Below, in pieces: positions 56,793 to 64,000 of a stretch of DNA of 64,000 nucleotides. Both the position numbers and the translations under genes were made by a program. The first letter of the stretch is position 1, and every line of letters starts with the position of its first letter. Origin of the DNA: Pengzhenrongella frigida (GTDB lineage: Bacteria; Actinomycetota; Actinomycetes; Actinomycetales; Cellulomonadaceae); assembly GCF_004168625.1 (NCBI RefSeq), contig NZ_SDWW01000011.1:33279-97278 (forward strand), in the 5' to 3' direction. Under the pieces are notes generated by a model. The model had not been told where the DNA came from and made no database searches. It worked only from the letters and a program-made list of their open reading frames with translations.

Positions 56793-57710
56793 GTGGACGG
56801 CTATTTCGGTGCCGAGGATCAGCTGTCGCCGTCGGATCAGGTGGCACGGTCGGATCGGGTGACACAGTCGGGTCACGTTGCCCAGGTGCTCGAGGGGCTC
56901 GCCCAGCACGGGTGGACCGTGCTGCACGACGTCCACTGGCCCGGCCGAGCGCAGGCGCGCATCGACCACGTCGCGATCGGCCCGGGCGGCATCGCGGTGA
57001 TCGACGCGAGGTACTGGACGGGCGTGGTCACGCTCACCGACGGGGTGCTGCGACAGAACGGACACCGGCGCGACCGTGAGCTCGAAGGCGCGGCGAACGC
57101 GGTGTCGGCGCTCACCGCGCTGCTGGCACCGCAGCACCGCAGCGCTGGCTTCGGGGTGATCTGCCTCGTCGGCCTGGACCAGGAGGCGGTGTCCGCCGGG
57201 CTCGGGCTGCGCGTCGTCGGGCGCGCGCAGCTCGCCTCCTTCCTGGCGGGCCTTCCGCCGCGACTGAGCCCGTACGACGTGGCCGATCTCGGGCGACGCC
57301 TCTCGGCCGCGCTCGCCGGTTCGTCGAGCCCCAGCCTGACGGCGGCCGCGGCGGCCTACGCCGCGGTCTCCCCGTCGTCGGGCCGACCGGAGCGATCCGC
57401 GCAGGCGCACGTGCGCCGGCGGCCGGCCCGGGCGCGTCCGCACGCCACGGTCGGCGGACCGGGGTGGTCGTCCGGTCGGCCCGCCGATCGGCCCTCCGGT
57501 CGGGCGGGGATCCCGCCACGGTGGCGCAGGGGACGACGCGGCGGGCGCGCGGGCGCCCGGCTCCTGGGCGTCGCCGTCGGCACGGTTCTGGTGGTCGTCT
57601 TCGTCGCCAACGCGCCCGACGTCCTTGAGGCGATCAGCTCGTTGATCACCTCGGGGGCGCTCCCGACCCCGACCCCGACGGCGGTCCCGACCGTCCCCGC
57701 CGCGCCCTGA
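56793..57710 (+). CDS. NERD-domain membrane protein
   Basis: 305 residues. A NERD (nuclease-related) domain spans about 30-140, with LAQHGWTVLHDVHWPG, ARIDHVAIGPGGIAVIDARY and a C-terminal Arg-rich part. The catalytic Asp and Tyr positions appear as IDHV and IDARYW. One membrane segment near 255-275 (LLGVAVGTVLVVVFVANA) precedes a TPTPTAVP tail. GTG start with AGGGGGAAGC upstream. The first codons contain three 18-base repeats. Function is unknown, possibly DNA processing. Confidence 0.8.
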   Translation: MDGYFGAEDQLSPSDQVARSDRVTQSGHVAQVLEGLAQHGWTVLHDVHWPGRAQARIDHVAIGPGGIAVIDARYWTGVVTLTDGVLRQNGHRRDRELEGAANAVSALTALLAPQHRSAGFGVICLVGLDQEAVSAGLGLRVVGRAQLASFLAGLPPRLSPYDVADLGRRLSAALAGSSSPSLTAAAAAYAAVSPSSGRPERSAQAHVRRRPARARPHATVGGPGWSSGRPADRPSGRAGIPPRWRRGRRGGRAGARLLGVAVGTVLVVVFVANAPDVLEAISSLITSGALPTPTPTAVPTVPAAP

Positions 57711-57908
57711 CCCGAACCGCGTGGCCCCCGAAACCGGATAAAACCGGGCGCCGGGAGGCTGGCGCGAGACAGTTTCCCGCGCTCGAGGCTCACGGCGTAG
57801 CGTGCGCTGCGTCTTGCCCCCGGCCCCGCCGTGACCGCGCTCACCCGCGCGGCACTGTCGATCACCCGCCCGTGGGCTCGCCGCCCACCTGTCGATCGAA
57901 GGACCGCA

Positions 57909-59498
57909 ATGGCTCATTCACCACGTCCGAAACGCGAGCAGTGGTCCGGGCAGCGGGGGTTCATCCTCGCTGCGATCGGGTCCGCGATCGGCCTCGGCAA
58001 CATCTGGCGGTTCCCCGGCGTCGCGTACGAGAACGGCGGGGGCGCGTTCCTCATCCCGTACCTCGTCGCGCTGCTGACGGCTGGCATCCCGGTGCTGCTG
58101 TTCGACTACGCCATCGGGCACCGGTTCCGCGGCTCGGCCCCGACGGCCTTCCGCCGGCTGGCCAAGCGCGCCGAGCTGCTGGGCTGGTTCCAGGTCGCGA
58201 TCTGCTTCGTGATCATCCTGTACTACACGGTGATCATCGCCTGGTCGGCGAGCTACCTCGGGTTCTCCGTCACGCGGGCGTGGGGCGACGACCCCGCCGG
58301 GTTCTTCACCGGCAGCTTCCTGCAGGTGGCGCAGGCCCCGGGGGTCAGCCTCGACATCGTTCCCGGGGTGGCCTGGCCGCTGCTGCTGATCTGGGTGCTC
58401 GTGCTCGCCGTGCTCGCGCTCGGCGTGCAGAAGGGTCTCGAGCGCGCGAACGTCATCGGCCTGCCGGTCCTGGTGGTGCTGTTCCTCGCGATGGTGCTCC
58501 GCGCGCTGTTCCTGCCGGGCGCCCTGGACGGTCTCAACGCCTTCTTCACCCCGGACTGGTCCGCGCTCAGCGACCCGGGGGTGTGGATCGCGGCATACAG
58601 CCAGATCTTCTTCTCGCTGTCGGTCGCGTTCGGGATCATGGTCACGTACTCCTCGTACCTCAAGCGCAAGACGAACCTCACGGCGACCGGTCTCGTGGTC
58701 GGCTTCGCGAACTCCTCGTTCGAGCTGCTGGCCGGGATCGGCGTGTTCGCCGCCCTGGGCTTCATGGCCCAGCAGCAGGGCACCACGATCGCGGAGCTCG
58801 ACGGGATCGCCGGCGTCTCTCTGGCGTTCATCGCGTTCCCGCAGATCATCTCGATGATGCCGGGCGGGCCGATCTTCGGCGTGCTGTTCTTCGCCTCGCT
58901 CACCCTCGCCGGGCTCACCTCGCTGCTCTCGCTGCTGCAGGTCGTCTCGGCGGCGTTCCAGGAGAAGTTCGGCCTGAGCATCCGCCAGGGTGCGATCCGC
59001 GTCGGGGGAGTCGCGGCGGTCGTCTCGCTGGCCCTGTTCTCGACGTCGACGGCGCTGCCGGTGCTGGACACCGTCGACAAGTACGTCAACGAGGTCGGGA
59101 TCGTCGCGTCGGCGATCTTCGCGACGGTGCTGGTCACCTGGGTGCTGCGCCGGCTGCCCGAGCTGCAGCGGCACCTCAACGCCGTCTCGACGCTCCAGAT
59201 CGGTACCTGGTGGCGGTGGCTGGTCGGCGTGGTGGTGCCGGGCGTGCTGCTGGTCATGTTCGTCTCCGGGCTCGTCGACCTCGTGGCCCACGGCTACGGC
59301 GACTACCCGCGCTGGTTCACCAACACCCTCGGCTGGGGCATGCTCGCCGCGATCGTGGCGGGAGCGTTCGTGCTCACCGCGCTGCGCTGGCGGCACAGCC
59401 CCGACGAGTTCGTGCCCGACGCGCTGCCCGACGTCGTGCCGGCCGCGGCCCGGCCGCCGCGCGGCACCTCCACGACCCCGAAGGAGCTCGTGCCATGA
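57909..59498 (+). CDS. metP: NSS-family Na+-dependent transporter, MetP-like
   Basis: 529 residues, 12 membrane helices. AAIGSAIGLGNIWRFPGVAYENGGGAF-type stretches at the N-terminus hold the Na1/Na2 site residues, with more helices to the end. A 50-residue partner gene overlaps its stop, the arrangement of MetP-MetS, the methionine/alanine importer of corynebacteria. Substrate is inferred from that partner. The ATG at 57909 has GAAGGA upstream. It could supply methionine when the SAM riboswitch shuts metF-metE. Confidence 0.9.
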   Translation: MAHSPRPKREQWSGQRGFILAAIGSAIGLGNIWRFPGVAYENGGGAFLIPYLVALLTAGIPVLLFDYAIGHRFRGSAPTAFRRLAKRAELLGWFQVAICFVIILYYTVIIAWSASYLGFSVTRAWGDDPAGFFTGSFLQVAQAPGVSLDIVPGVAWPLLLIWVLVLAVLALGVQKGLERANVIGLPVLVVLFLAMVLRALFLPGALDGLNAFFTPDWSALSDPGVWIAAYSQIFFSLSVAFGIMVTYSSYLKRKTNLTATGLVVGFANSSFELLAGIGVFAALGFMAQQQGTTIAELDGIAGVSLAFIAFPQIISMMPGGPIFGVLFFASLTLAGLTSLLSLLQVVSAAFQEKFGLSIRQGAIRVGGVAAVVSLALFSTSTALPVLDTVDKYVNEVGIVASAIFATVLVTWVLRRLPELQRHLNAVSTLQIGTWWRWLVGVVVPGVLLVMFVSGLVDLVAHGYGDYPRWFTNTLGWGMLAAIVAGAFVLTALRWRHSPDEFVPDALPDVVPAAARPPRGTSTTPKELVP

Positions 59499-59647
59499 CC
59501 GCGACCGCGCTGGTTGTCCTCATCGTCTCGCTCGCGGTGGTGTGGGGCGGGCTCGCCGCGAGCACCGTCTACCTGCGCCGGCACCCCGAGGAGGACGACG
59601 GTGCGTCGGCCACGCCGACCGCGCCGATCGTCATGCACGACCTGTAG
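59495..59647 (+). CDS. metS: MetS-like small subunit of an NSS transporter
   Basis: 50 residues: a single membrane helix (TALVVLIVSLAVVWGGLAA) then VYLRRHPEEDDG and a short tail. This matches small MetS subunits that are essential with MetP for methionine uptake. The ATG overlaps the metP stop as ATGA, the usual coupled arrangement. The 3' end overlaps the stop of the convergent TetR gene by 17 bp. Confidence 0.86.
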   Translation: MTATALVVLIVSLAVVWGGLAASTVYLRRHPEEDDGASATPTAPIVMHDL

Positions 59648-60395
59648 GGCCAGCCAGCCCGAGCACGCTCGCGAGCCGCCGGACCTCGTGGTCGAAGAAG
59701 GCCGGGTAGTCGCCGACCACGTCGTGGCGGTGCCCGAACAGCTCGAACGACAGCGCTCCGAACAGGTACGTCCACGCCATGAGCCCGCTCACCAGCAGGT
59801 CGACCGGGATCCCGGGCGCCACGGCGGTGCGCATGGGCTCGAGGGCGCGGACGACGGCGGCCGGCGGCTCGGGATGGGTGGCGGGGTCGTAGGCCCCGCC
59901 GGCCACCAGGTCGCCGAGCAGAGAACCGAGCAGCAGCGGCACGCGCGAGGCGGGCCCGATCGTGTCCTGCGGAGCGGCGTACCCGGGGATAGGCGACCCG
60001 AAGATGAGCGTGTACTCGTGCGGTTGGGCCACCGCCCAGTCGCGCACCCCGTGGCAGATGGCGATCCAGCGGTCCTCGACGGATCCGCCGTGCACGCGTG
60101 CCTCGGCGGTCTCTGCGGCCTCGGCCAGCGCGCTGTAGCTGTCGATGATGAGGGCCGTCAGGAGCGCATCGCGGCTGCGGAAGTAGCGGAACAGGGCCGA
60201 CGACGCCATGTTCATCTCGCGTGCGATGCCGCGCAGCGAGAGCGCGGACCCGCCCCCCGCGGCGAGCTGCGCCAGCGCGATCGCCTTGATCTCGTCGGTC
60301 AGCTCGGTGCGCACGCGCTCGCGGGCCGTGCGGGGCATCGGGGGCATCGGCGGGCGTGCCGGCGGGGGTGCCGATGGCGTGGCGGGCGCGGTCAT
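59631..60395 (-). CDS. TetR family transcriptional regulator
   Basis: 254 residues. After a Pro/Ala-rich leader, the helix-turn-helix reads SALSLRGIAREMNMASSALFRYFRSRDALLTAL, followed by a TetR C-terminal ligand domain with several helices. The ATG at 60395 stands seven bases after GATACT, so it looks leaderless. It is divergent from an epimerase gene, with nested dyads between, and is the likely repressor of that gene and of itself. Its 3' end overlaps metS. Confidence 0.93.
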   Translation of the reverse strand: MTAPATPSAPPPARPPMPPMPRTARERVRTELTDEIKAIALAQLAAGGGSALSLRGIAREMNMASSALFRYFRSRDALLTALIIDSYSALAEAAETAEARVHGGSVEDRWIAICHGVRDWAVAQPHEYTLIFGSPIPGYAAPQDTIGPASRVPLLLGSLLGDLVAGGAYDPATHPEPPAAVVRALEPMRTAVAPGIPVDLLVSGLMAWTYLFGALSFELFGHRHDVVGDYPAFFDHEVRRLASVLGLAGPTGRA

Positions 60396-60402
60396 GCGGT
60401 CC

Positions 60403-60408
60403 AGTATC
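60403..60408 (-). promoter_or_regulatory. -10 box of the leaderless TetR transcript
   Basis: GATACT (AGTATC on the plus strand) ends seven bases before the TetR ATG. Confidence 0.55.
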
Positions 60409-60418
60409 GGGGAAAAAG

Positions 60419-60471
60419 AGATCGGTGGCAACAAACGAGAGCGGTGCTCTTGACGAATCGCCACCGGATCT
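60419..60471. promoter_or_regulatory. Nested concentric inverted repeats, candidate TetR operator
   Basis: Outer arms AGATCGGTGGC (60419-60429) and GCCACCGGATCT (60460-60471, one extra base) and inner arms AGAGC and GCTCT around GGT (60438-60450) share almost the same centre near 60444. A TTGACG hexamer at 60450-60455, the likely -35 of the rightward gene, overlaps the inner arm. A bound repressor would block both directions. Confidence 0.6.
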
Positions 60472-60549
60472 GCGACGGTCGAGAGAGCGAGCACCCGGCT
60501 CGCGATCGAGACGGTCAACCCGCCGCCTGCGCGGCAGAGGAGCATCCCC

Positions 60550-61476
60550 ATGGCCAAGCACGTCGTCGTCGGCGCCGGACCAGTCGGCACCGCCACCGCA
60601 CGGCTTCTGGCCGAGCGCGGCGAGCAGGTCGTCCTCGTGACCCGCTCCGGGTCGGGGCCCGAGCACCCGGCCATCACCCGGGTCGCCGCGGACGCGTCGT
60701 CCTCGGACCGGCTGACCGCGCTCGCCGACGGCGGTGTCGCGCTCTACAACTGCGCCAACCCGCAGTACCACCGCTGGCCCACCGACTGGCCGCCGATCGC
60801 GCACGCGCTGATCACCGCAGCCGAGCGGTCGAACGTCGTGCTCGCCACGGTGAGCAACCTGTACGCCTACGGCCCGGTGACCGGTCCGATGACGGAGGAC
60901 CTGCCGCTCGCTCCGCTGGGGCCGAAGGGACGGGTCCGGGCGCAGATGTGGCGCGACGCCCTCGCCGCGCACGACGCCGGCCACATCCGCGCCACCGAGA
61001 TCCGCGGGTCGGACTACGTCGGGAACGGGGTATCGGGACACCTGGGCGACCGGGTCGTGCCCCGCCTGCTGCGGGGGCGGGACGTGACCGTCGTGAAGAG
61101 CGCGGACACGACGCACACCTGGACCGCGATCGACGATGTCGCGCGGTTGCTCGTGACCGCGGCCGCCGACGAGCGCGCCTGGGGTCGCCCGTGGCACGTG
61201 CCGAGCAACCCGCCGCGCACGCAGCGGGAGGCGATCGACGACCTGTCTCGCGTGGCAGGTCTGCACCCGGTCAAGGTGAAGGAGTACTCACCGCTGCTGC
61301 TGCGGGCGATCGGCGTCGTCAACCCCGTCATGCGGGAGCTGCCCGAGGTGGCCTATCAGTTCGAGCAGCCGTTCGTGCTCGACTCGACCGCTGCCCAGGA
61401 GACGTTCGGCCTGGTGCCGACCCCGTGGGAAGCCGTGCTGGCGGACGTCATCAACTGGTACCGCAGCCGCGCCTGA
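60550..61476 (+). CDS. NAD-dependent epimerase/dehydratase-like protein
   Basis: 308 residues of the extended SDR type. The fold opens VVVGAGPVGTATARLLAERG; the catalytic region is NLYAYGPVTGPMTED, with the Tyr but a displaced Lys (PLGPKGRVR). SDYVGNGVSGHL and HTWTAIDDVARL complete the pattern. The substrate is unknown. GAGGAGCATCCCC precedes the ATG. Under probable control of the divergent TetR; a xenobiotic or sugar-nucleotide role cannot be told apart. Confidence 0.86.
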   Translation: MAKHVVVGAGPVGTATARLLAERGEQVVLVTRSGSGPEHPAITRVAADASSSDRLTALADGGVALYNCANPQYHRWPTDWPPIAHALITAAERSNVVLATVSNLYAYGPVTGPMTEDLPLAPLGPKGRVRAQMWRDALAAHDAGHIRATEIRGSDYVGNGVSGHLGDRVVPRLLRGRDVTVVKSADTTHTWTAIDDVARLLVTAAADERAWGRPWHVPSNPPRTQREAIDDLSRVAGLHPVKVKEYSPLLLRAIGVVNPVMRELPEVAYQFEQPFVLDSTAAQETFGLVPTPWEAVLADVINWYRSRA

Positions 61477-61614
61477 GGCGATGACCGGTGATGTGACGCG
61501 GACCCGATGTGACTCGGACGTCCCCGAGAAACTACCGTCGGACCTTGACGTGAGCCGGAAGCTCGTCGAAACCCGGCATTTCGTACGGTTTGGTTAGCGT
61601 GGGGAACGCAATAG

Positions 61615-63075
61615 ATGTCCGAACGGACCGCGCACGGTTCCGCCAAAACAACGTCCGCCCCGGCTCTGACGGGTCGCAGCGAAGAGCCGCACCTGGCGCG
61701 ATCTCTGGGCAACCGGCACATACAGCTGCTGGCCATCGGCGGGGCCATCGGGACCGGTCTGTTCATGGGCTCGGGAAAGACCATCTCGCTCGCCGGTCCG
61801 TCGGTGATCTTCGTGTACATGATCATCGGGTCGATGTTGTTCTTCGTGATGCGGGCGATGGGCGAGATCCTGCTGTCGAACCTCGCCTACAAGTCTTTCA
61901 GCGACTTCGCCGGGGACCTGCTGGGTCCGTGGGCCGGGTTCTTCACGGGCTGGTCGTACTGGTTCTTCTGGGTGGTCACCGGGGTCGCCGACATCGTCGC
62001 GATCTCCGGGTACCTGCAGGTCCTGGCGCCGGGCACGCCCTTGTGGATCCCCGCGGTGGCGACCCCGGTGGCGCTGCTGCTGCTCAACCTGCCGACGGTC
62101 AAGGCGTTCGGCGAGGCCGAGTTCTGGTTCGCCATCATCAAGGTGGTCGCGATCGTCGCGATGATCGTCACGGGCGCGGTGATGATCGCGACTCACTTCA
62201 CGTCGCCGAACGGCTCGGTCGCCACCGTGGCCAACCTCTGGAACGACGACGGGATGTTCCCGCACGGGCTGTTCGGGTTCGTCGCCGGTTTCCAGATCGC
62301 GATCTTCTCGTTCGCCGGGATCGAGCTGGTGGGCACGGCGGCCGCCGAGACGAAGGACCCCCTGACCAACCTGCCGCGGGCGATCAACTCCATCCCGGTC
62401 CGCGTGCTGGTCTTCTACGTCGGGGCCCTGCTCGTCATCCTCGCGGTGAACCCGTGGCGCACCGTCGATCCCGGCAGCAGCCCGTTCATCGGGATGTTCG
62501 CGCTGGCCGGGCTCGGCATCGCCGCCGTCGTCGTGAACCTCGTGGTGATGACGGCCGCCGCCTCGAGCGCGAACTCCGGGATCTACTCGACCTCCCGGAT
62601 GATCTACGGGCTGGCCCAGGACGGCAACGCGCCACGCGCGTTCGGCCGGTTGAACACCCGCAAGGTCCCGAAGAACGCGCTGCTGTTCTCCTGCACGTTC
62701 CTGCTGGCCGGGCTCGTGCTGCTGTACTCGGGCGACTCGGTGATCGGGGCGTTCACCGTGGTCACGTCGGTCGCCGCGGTGCTGACGATGTTCGTGTGGT
62801 CGATGATCCTGGTGAGCTACATCGTGTTCCGCCGGCGACGCCCGCAGCTCCACGCCGCCTCGACGTTCCCCATGCCGGGATCGGCGTTCATGCCCTACGT
62901 CGTCCTGGCGTTCTTCGCCTTCATGCTCGTGGCGCTGGCCCGGGGGGAGGACACCCGGCTCGCGCTGCTCGTGACCCCGGTCTGGTTCGTCGTGCTCGGC
63001 GGCGCGTGGTTCATCAACCGGTCCACCGCCCTGCAGCAGGCGCGGATCGCGGAGTGGAGCGGGGATAGGACCTAG
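61615..63075 (+). CDS. Amino-acid permease, CycA-like (D-Ala/D-Ser/Gly)
   Basis: 486 residues, APC superfamily with 12 helices. IGGAIGTGLFMGSGKTISLAGPS is the unwound-helix substrate site of the family, and SFAGIELVGTAAAETKDP near 238 is the sixth-helix motif. The group includes CycA (D-serine, D-alanine, glycine, cycloserine) and related L-amino-acid importers; a choice among them is inference. ATG 61615 with TAGCGT 14 bases upstream. It may supply glycine to the riboswitch-controlled gcv operon. Confidence 0.9.
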   Translation: MSERTAHGSAKTTSAPALTGRSEEPHLARSLGNRHIQLLAIGGAIGTGLFMGSGKTISLAGPSVIFVYMIIGSMLFFVMRAMGEILLSNLAYKSFSDFAGDLLGPWAGFFTGWSYWFFWVVTGVADIVAISGYLQVLAPGTPLWIPAVATPVALLLLNLPTVKAFGEAEFWFAIIKVVAIVAMIVTGAVMIATHFTSPNGSVATVANLWNDDGMFPHGLFGFVAGFQIAIFSFAGIELVGTAAAETKDPLTNLPRAINSIPVRVLVFYVGALLVILAVNPWRTVDPGSSPFIGMFALAGLGIAAVVVNLVVMTAAASSANSGIYSTSRMIYGLAQDGNAPRAFGRLNTRKVPKNALLFSCTFLLAGLVLLYSGDSVIGAFTVVTSVAAVLTMFVWSMILVSYIVFRRRRPQLHAASTFPMPGSAFMPYVVLAFFAFMLVALARGEDTRLALLVTPVWFVVLGGAWFINRSTALQQARIAEWSGDRT

Positions 63076-63099
63076 GTCCTGGTTCGCGCGGGCCGAGGG

Positions 63100-63127
63100 C
63101 TCATTTTCGCCGCGCCGGTGTCGATGA
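63100..63127 (+). promoter_or_regulatory. Sigma-28/WhiG-type promoter before the chemotaxis receptor
   Basis: CTCA at 63100, then 16 bases, then GTCGATGA at 63120. It resembles the TAAA-N15-GCCGATAA consensus (6 of 8 in the second box), placed 70 bp before the ATG of the receptor. Motility genes are the usual targets. Confidence 0.45.
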
Positions 63128-63197
63128 GGCGGTCGCAGACCCGCTGCCGCCCGAGGACCCACACCCACTCGGTCGCCTGACCCAAGGGGACGGTTCC

Positions 63198-64000
63198 ATG
63201 GCAAACGAACGACCGCGCAGTGCTCGACCGCGCAGCGTCATGACGGCCTTCCGCGACGTGAACGTCGGCGGCAAGCTCGCGATCGCGATGTGCGTCGGCC
63301 TGTTCGCCCTGGCGACCCTGGCCCTGGTGAGCGTCACCTCGCTCCAGGCGGCCGGCAGCGAGAGCGACGACCTGCTTCGGGGCGCCGCCGCGTCACGCGC
63401 CGCCCTCGGCGCCGACATGATGCACGACGCCGTTCACGCCGACGTCCTGAAGTCCGTGCTCCCGACCGGGACCGGCCCCGAGGCTGCCCGGCAGGACCTC
63501 GTCGACCACGCGAGCACGATGACCGGAGCCCTGGACGAGGTGGCCTCGGCCGGGATCGCGCCCGACGTCGACCGCGCGGTCGCCGCCGTGCGGCCCGCGG
63601 TCGAGGAGTACCTCGACCTGGGCCTGCAGATCACGACGCTGGCCGGCACGGACGTGGAGGCCGCGCTCGCGTTGTACCCGGACTTCCAGGTCGCCTTCAA
63701 ACAGCTCGAGGAGGACCTGCCGAGCGTGGGCGAGTCGTTGACGCTGCACGGGGAAGCGGCGGAGGCGGCGGCGCTCGTGCGGCGCACGTCGACGGCACGG
63801 GTCCTGCTCGCCACCGCCCTCGCGGGAGCGTGCGCCCTGACCCTCTTCGGCTGGCTCGTGAGCCGGTCCGTGTCGGGACCGTTGAAGCGTGCGGTCGTGG
63901 TGCTGGAGGGTCTGGCGGAGGGTCGGTTGGATCTGCGGTTGGAGGTCGATACCCGTGATGAGGTGGGTCAGATGGCGTCGGCGTTGAACCGGGCGATGGT
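63198..64000 (+). CDS. Methyl-accepting chemotaxis protein, 3' end cut by window
   Basis: First 267 residues of a transmembrane receptor. TM1 (ALATLALVSVTSLQAAG region, about 30-50), an extracytoplasmic sensor domain of about 150 residues rich in Ala/Asp helices, TM2 near 203-225 (VLLATALAGACALTLFGWLV), then the HAMP domain SVSGPLKRAVVVLEGLAEG with DTRDEVGQMASALN. The signalling domain lies beyond the window. The ATG at 63198 has AAGGGGA upstream. With the GGDEF protein it suggests a motile organism. Confidence 0.9.
   Translation, partial: MANERPRSARPRSVMTAFRDVNVGGKLAIAMCVGLFALATLALVSVTSLQAAGSESDDLLRGAAASRAALGADMMHDAVHADVLKSVLPTGTGPEAARQDLVDHASTMTGALDEVASAGIAPDVDRAVAAVRPAVEEYLDLGLQITTLAGTDVEAALALYPDFQVAFKQLEEDLPSVGESLTLHGEAAEAAALVRRTSTARVLLATALAGACALTLFGWLVSRSVSGPLKRAVVVLEGLAEGRLDLRLEVDTRDEVGQMASALNRAM

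Overview
The window is very GC-rich (44 of 60 bases in a sample line inside aceA) with dense, short-spaced genes. It reads as a chromosomal segment of a high-GC actinobacterium. The support is a reversed fhaA-fhaB-pstP-rodA block, a RamB-like regulator divergent from the glyoxylate genes, a MetPS-type transporter and many leaderless-type starts. The GGDEF protein and the chemotaxis receptor suggest a motile member of Micrococcales, perhaps Cellulomonadaceae; the genus is inference only.

Layout. 1-3.6 kb: cell-wall growth and signalling cluster (rodA partial, pstP, fhaB, fhaA, minus strand). 3.85-9.2 kb: tRNA-Leu(CAG) with a strong terminator, a GNAT enzyme, a membrane protein, a PAS-PAS-GGDEF diguanylate cyclase, a secreted Asp/His-rich repeat protein and an unusual HAD-phosphatase/P-loop ATPase fusion. 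9.2-14.6 kb: a Rossmann reductase, then ramB divergent from aceA-aceB (glyoxylate shunt). 14.6-15.8 kb: a 12-codon mini-ORF with a perfect Shine-Dalgarno sequence, a predicted three-way-junction RNA, and a methionine aminopeptidase.

15.8-21.8 kb is a visibly AT-richer island (29 of 60 bases G/C at 17101-17160). It carries a large P-loop ATPase, an ASCH/PUA-like protein started by TTG, and a GNAT-PIN-PUA-like fusion protein coupled to it by a 4-bp overlap. This is the best candidate for an undescribed accessory, possibly defence or toxin-antitoxin-like, system.

21.8-39.6 kb returns to core metabolism: NmrA-like protein, LMW tyrosine phosphatase, CorA, an aminotransferase, a tandem glycine riboswitch driving gcvP-gcvT-gcvH, a LuxR-type HTH, Nudix, Hsp20, and a SAM riboswitch over metF-metE. 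Next comes a P1B-type ATPase whose C-terminal hemerythrin domain is put out of frame by a C7 tract, then tag. Glycine cleavage, MetF and MetE together form a one-carbon and methionine module, with the MetPS-like transporter at 57.9 kb as a possible uptake partner.

39.7-64 kb: HrpA helicase, MarR, YbaK, SbcD-SbcC, a DEDDh exonuclease, a Bcr/CflA-type transporter, a DUF2993 protein, a secreted HNH-type nuclease, DeoD, a ferredoxin-reductase-like flavoprotein, a NERD membrane protein, MetP-MetS, a TetR divergent from an NAD-dependent epimerase with nested dyads between them, a CycA-like permease, and a chemotaxis receptor cut by the window end. All calls come from reading the sequence; no database search was run.
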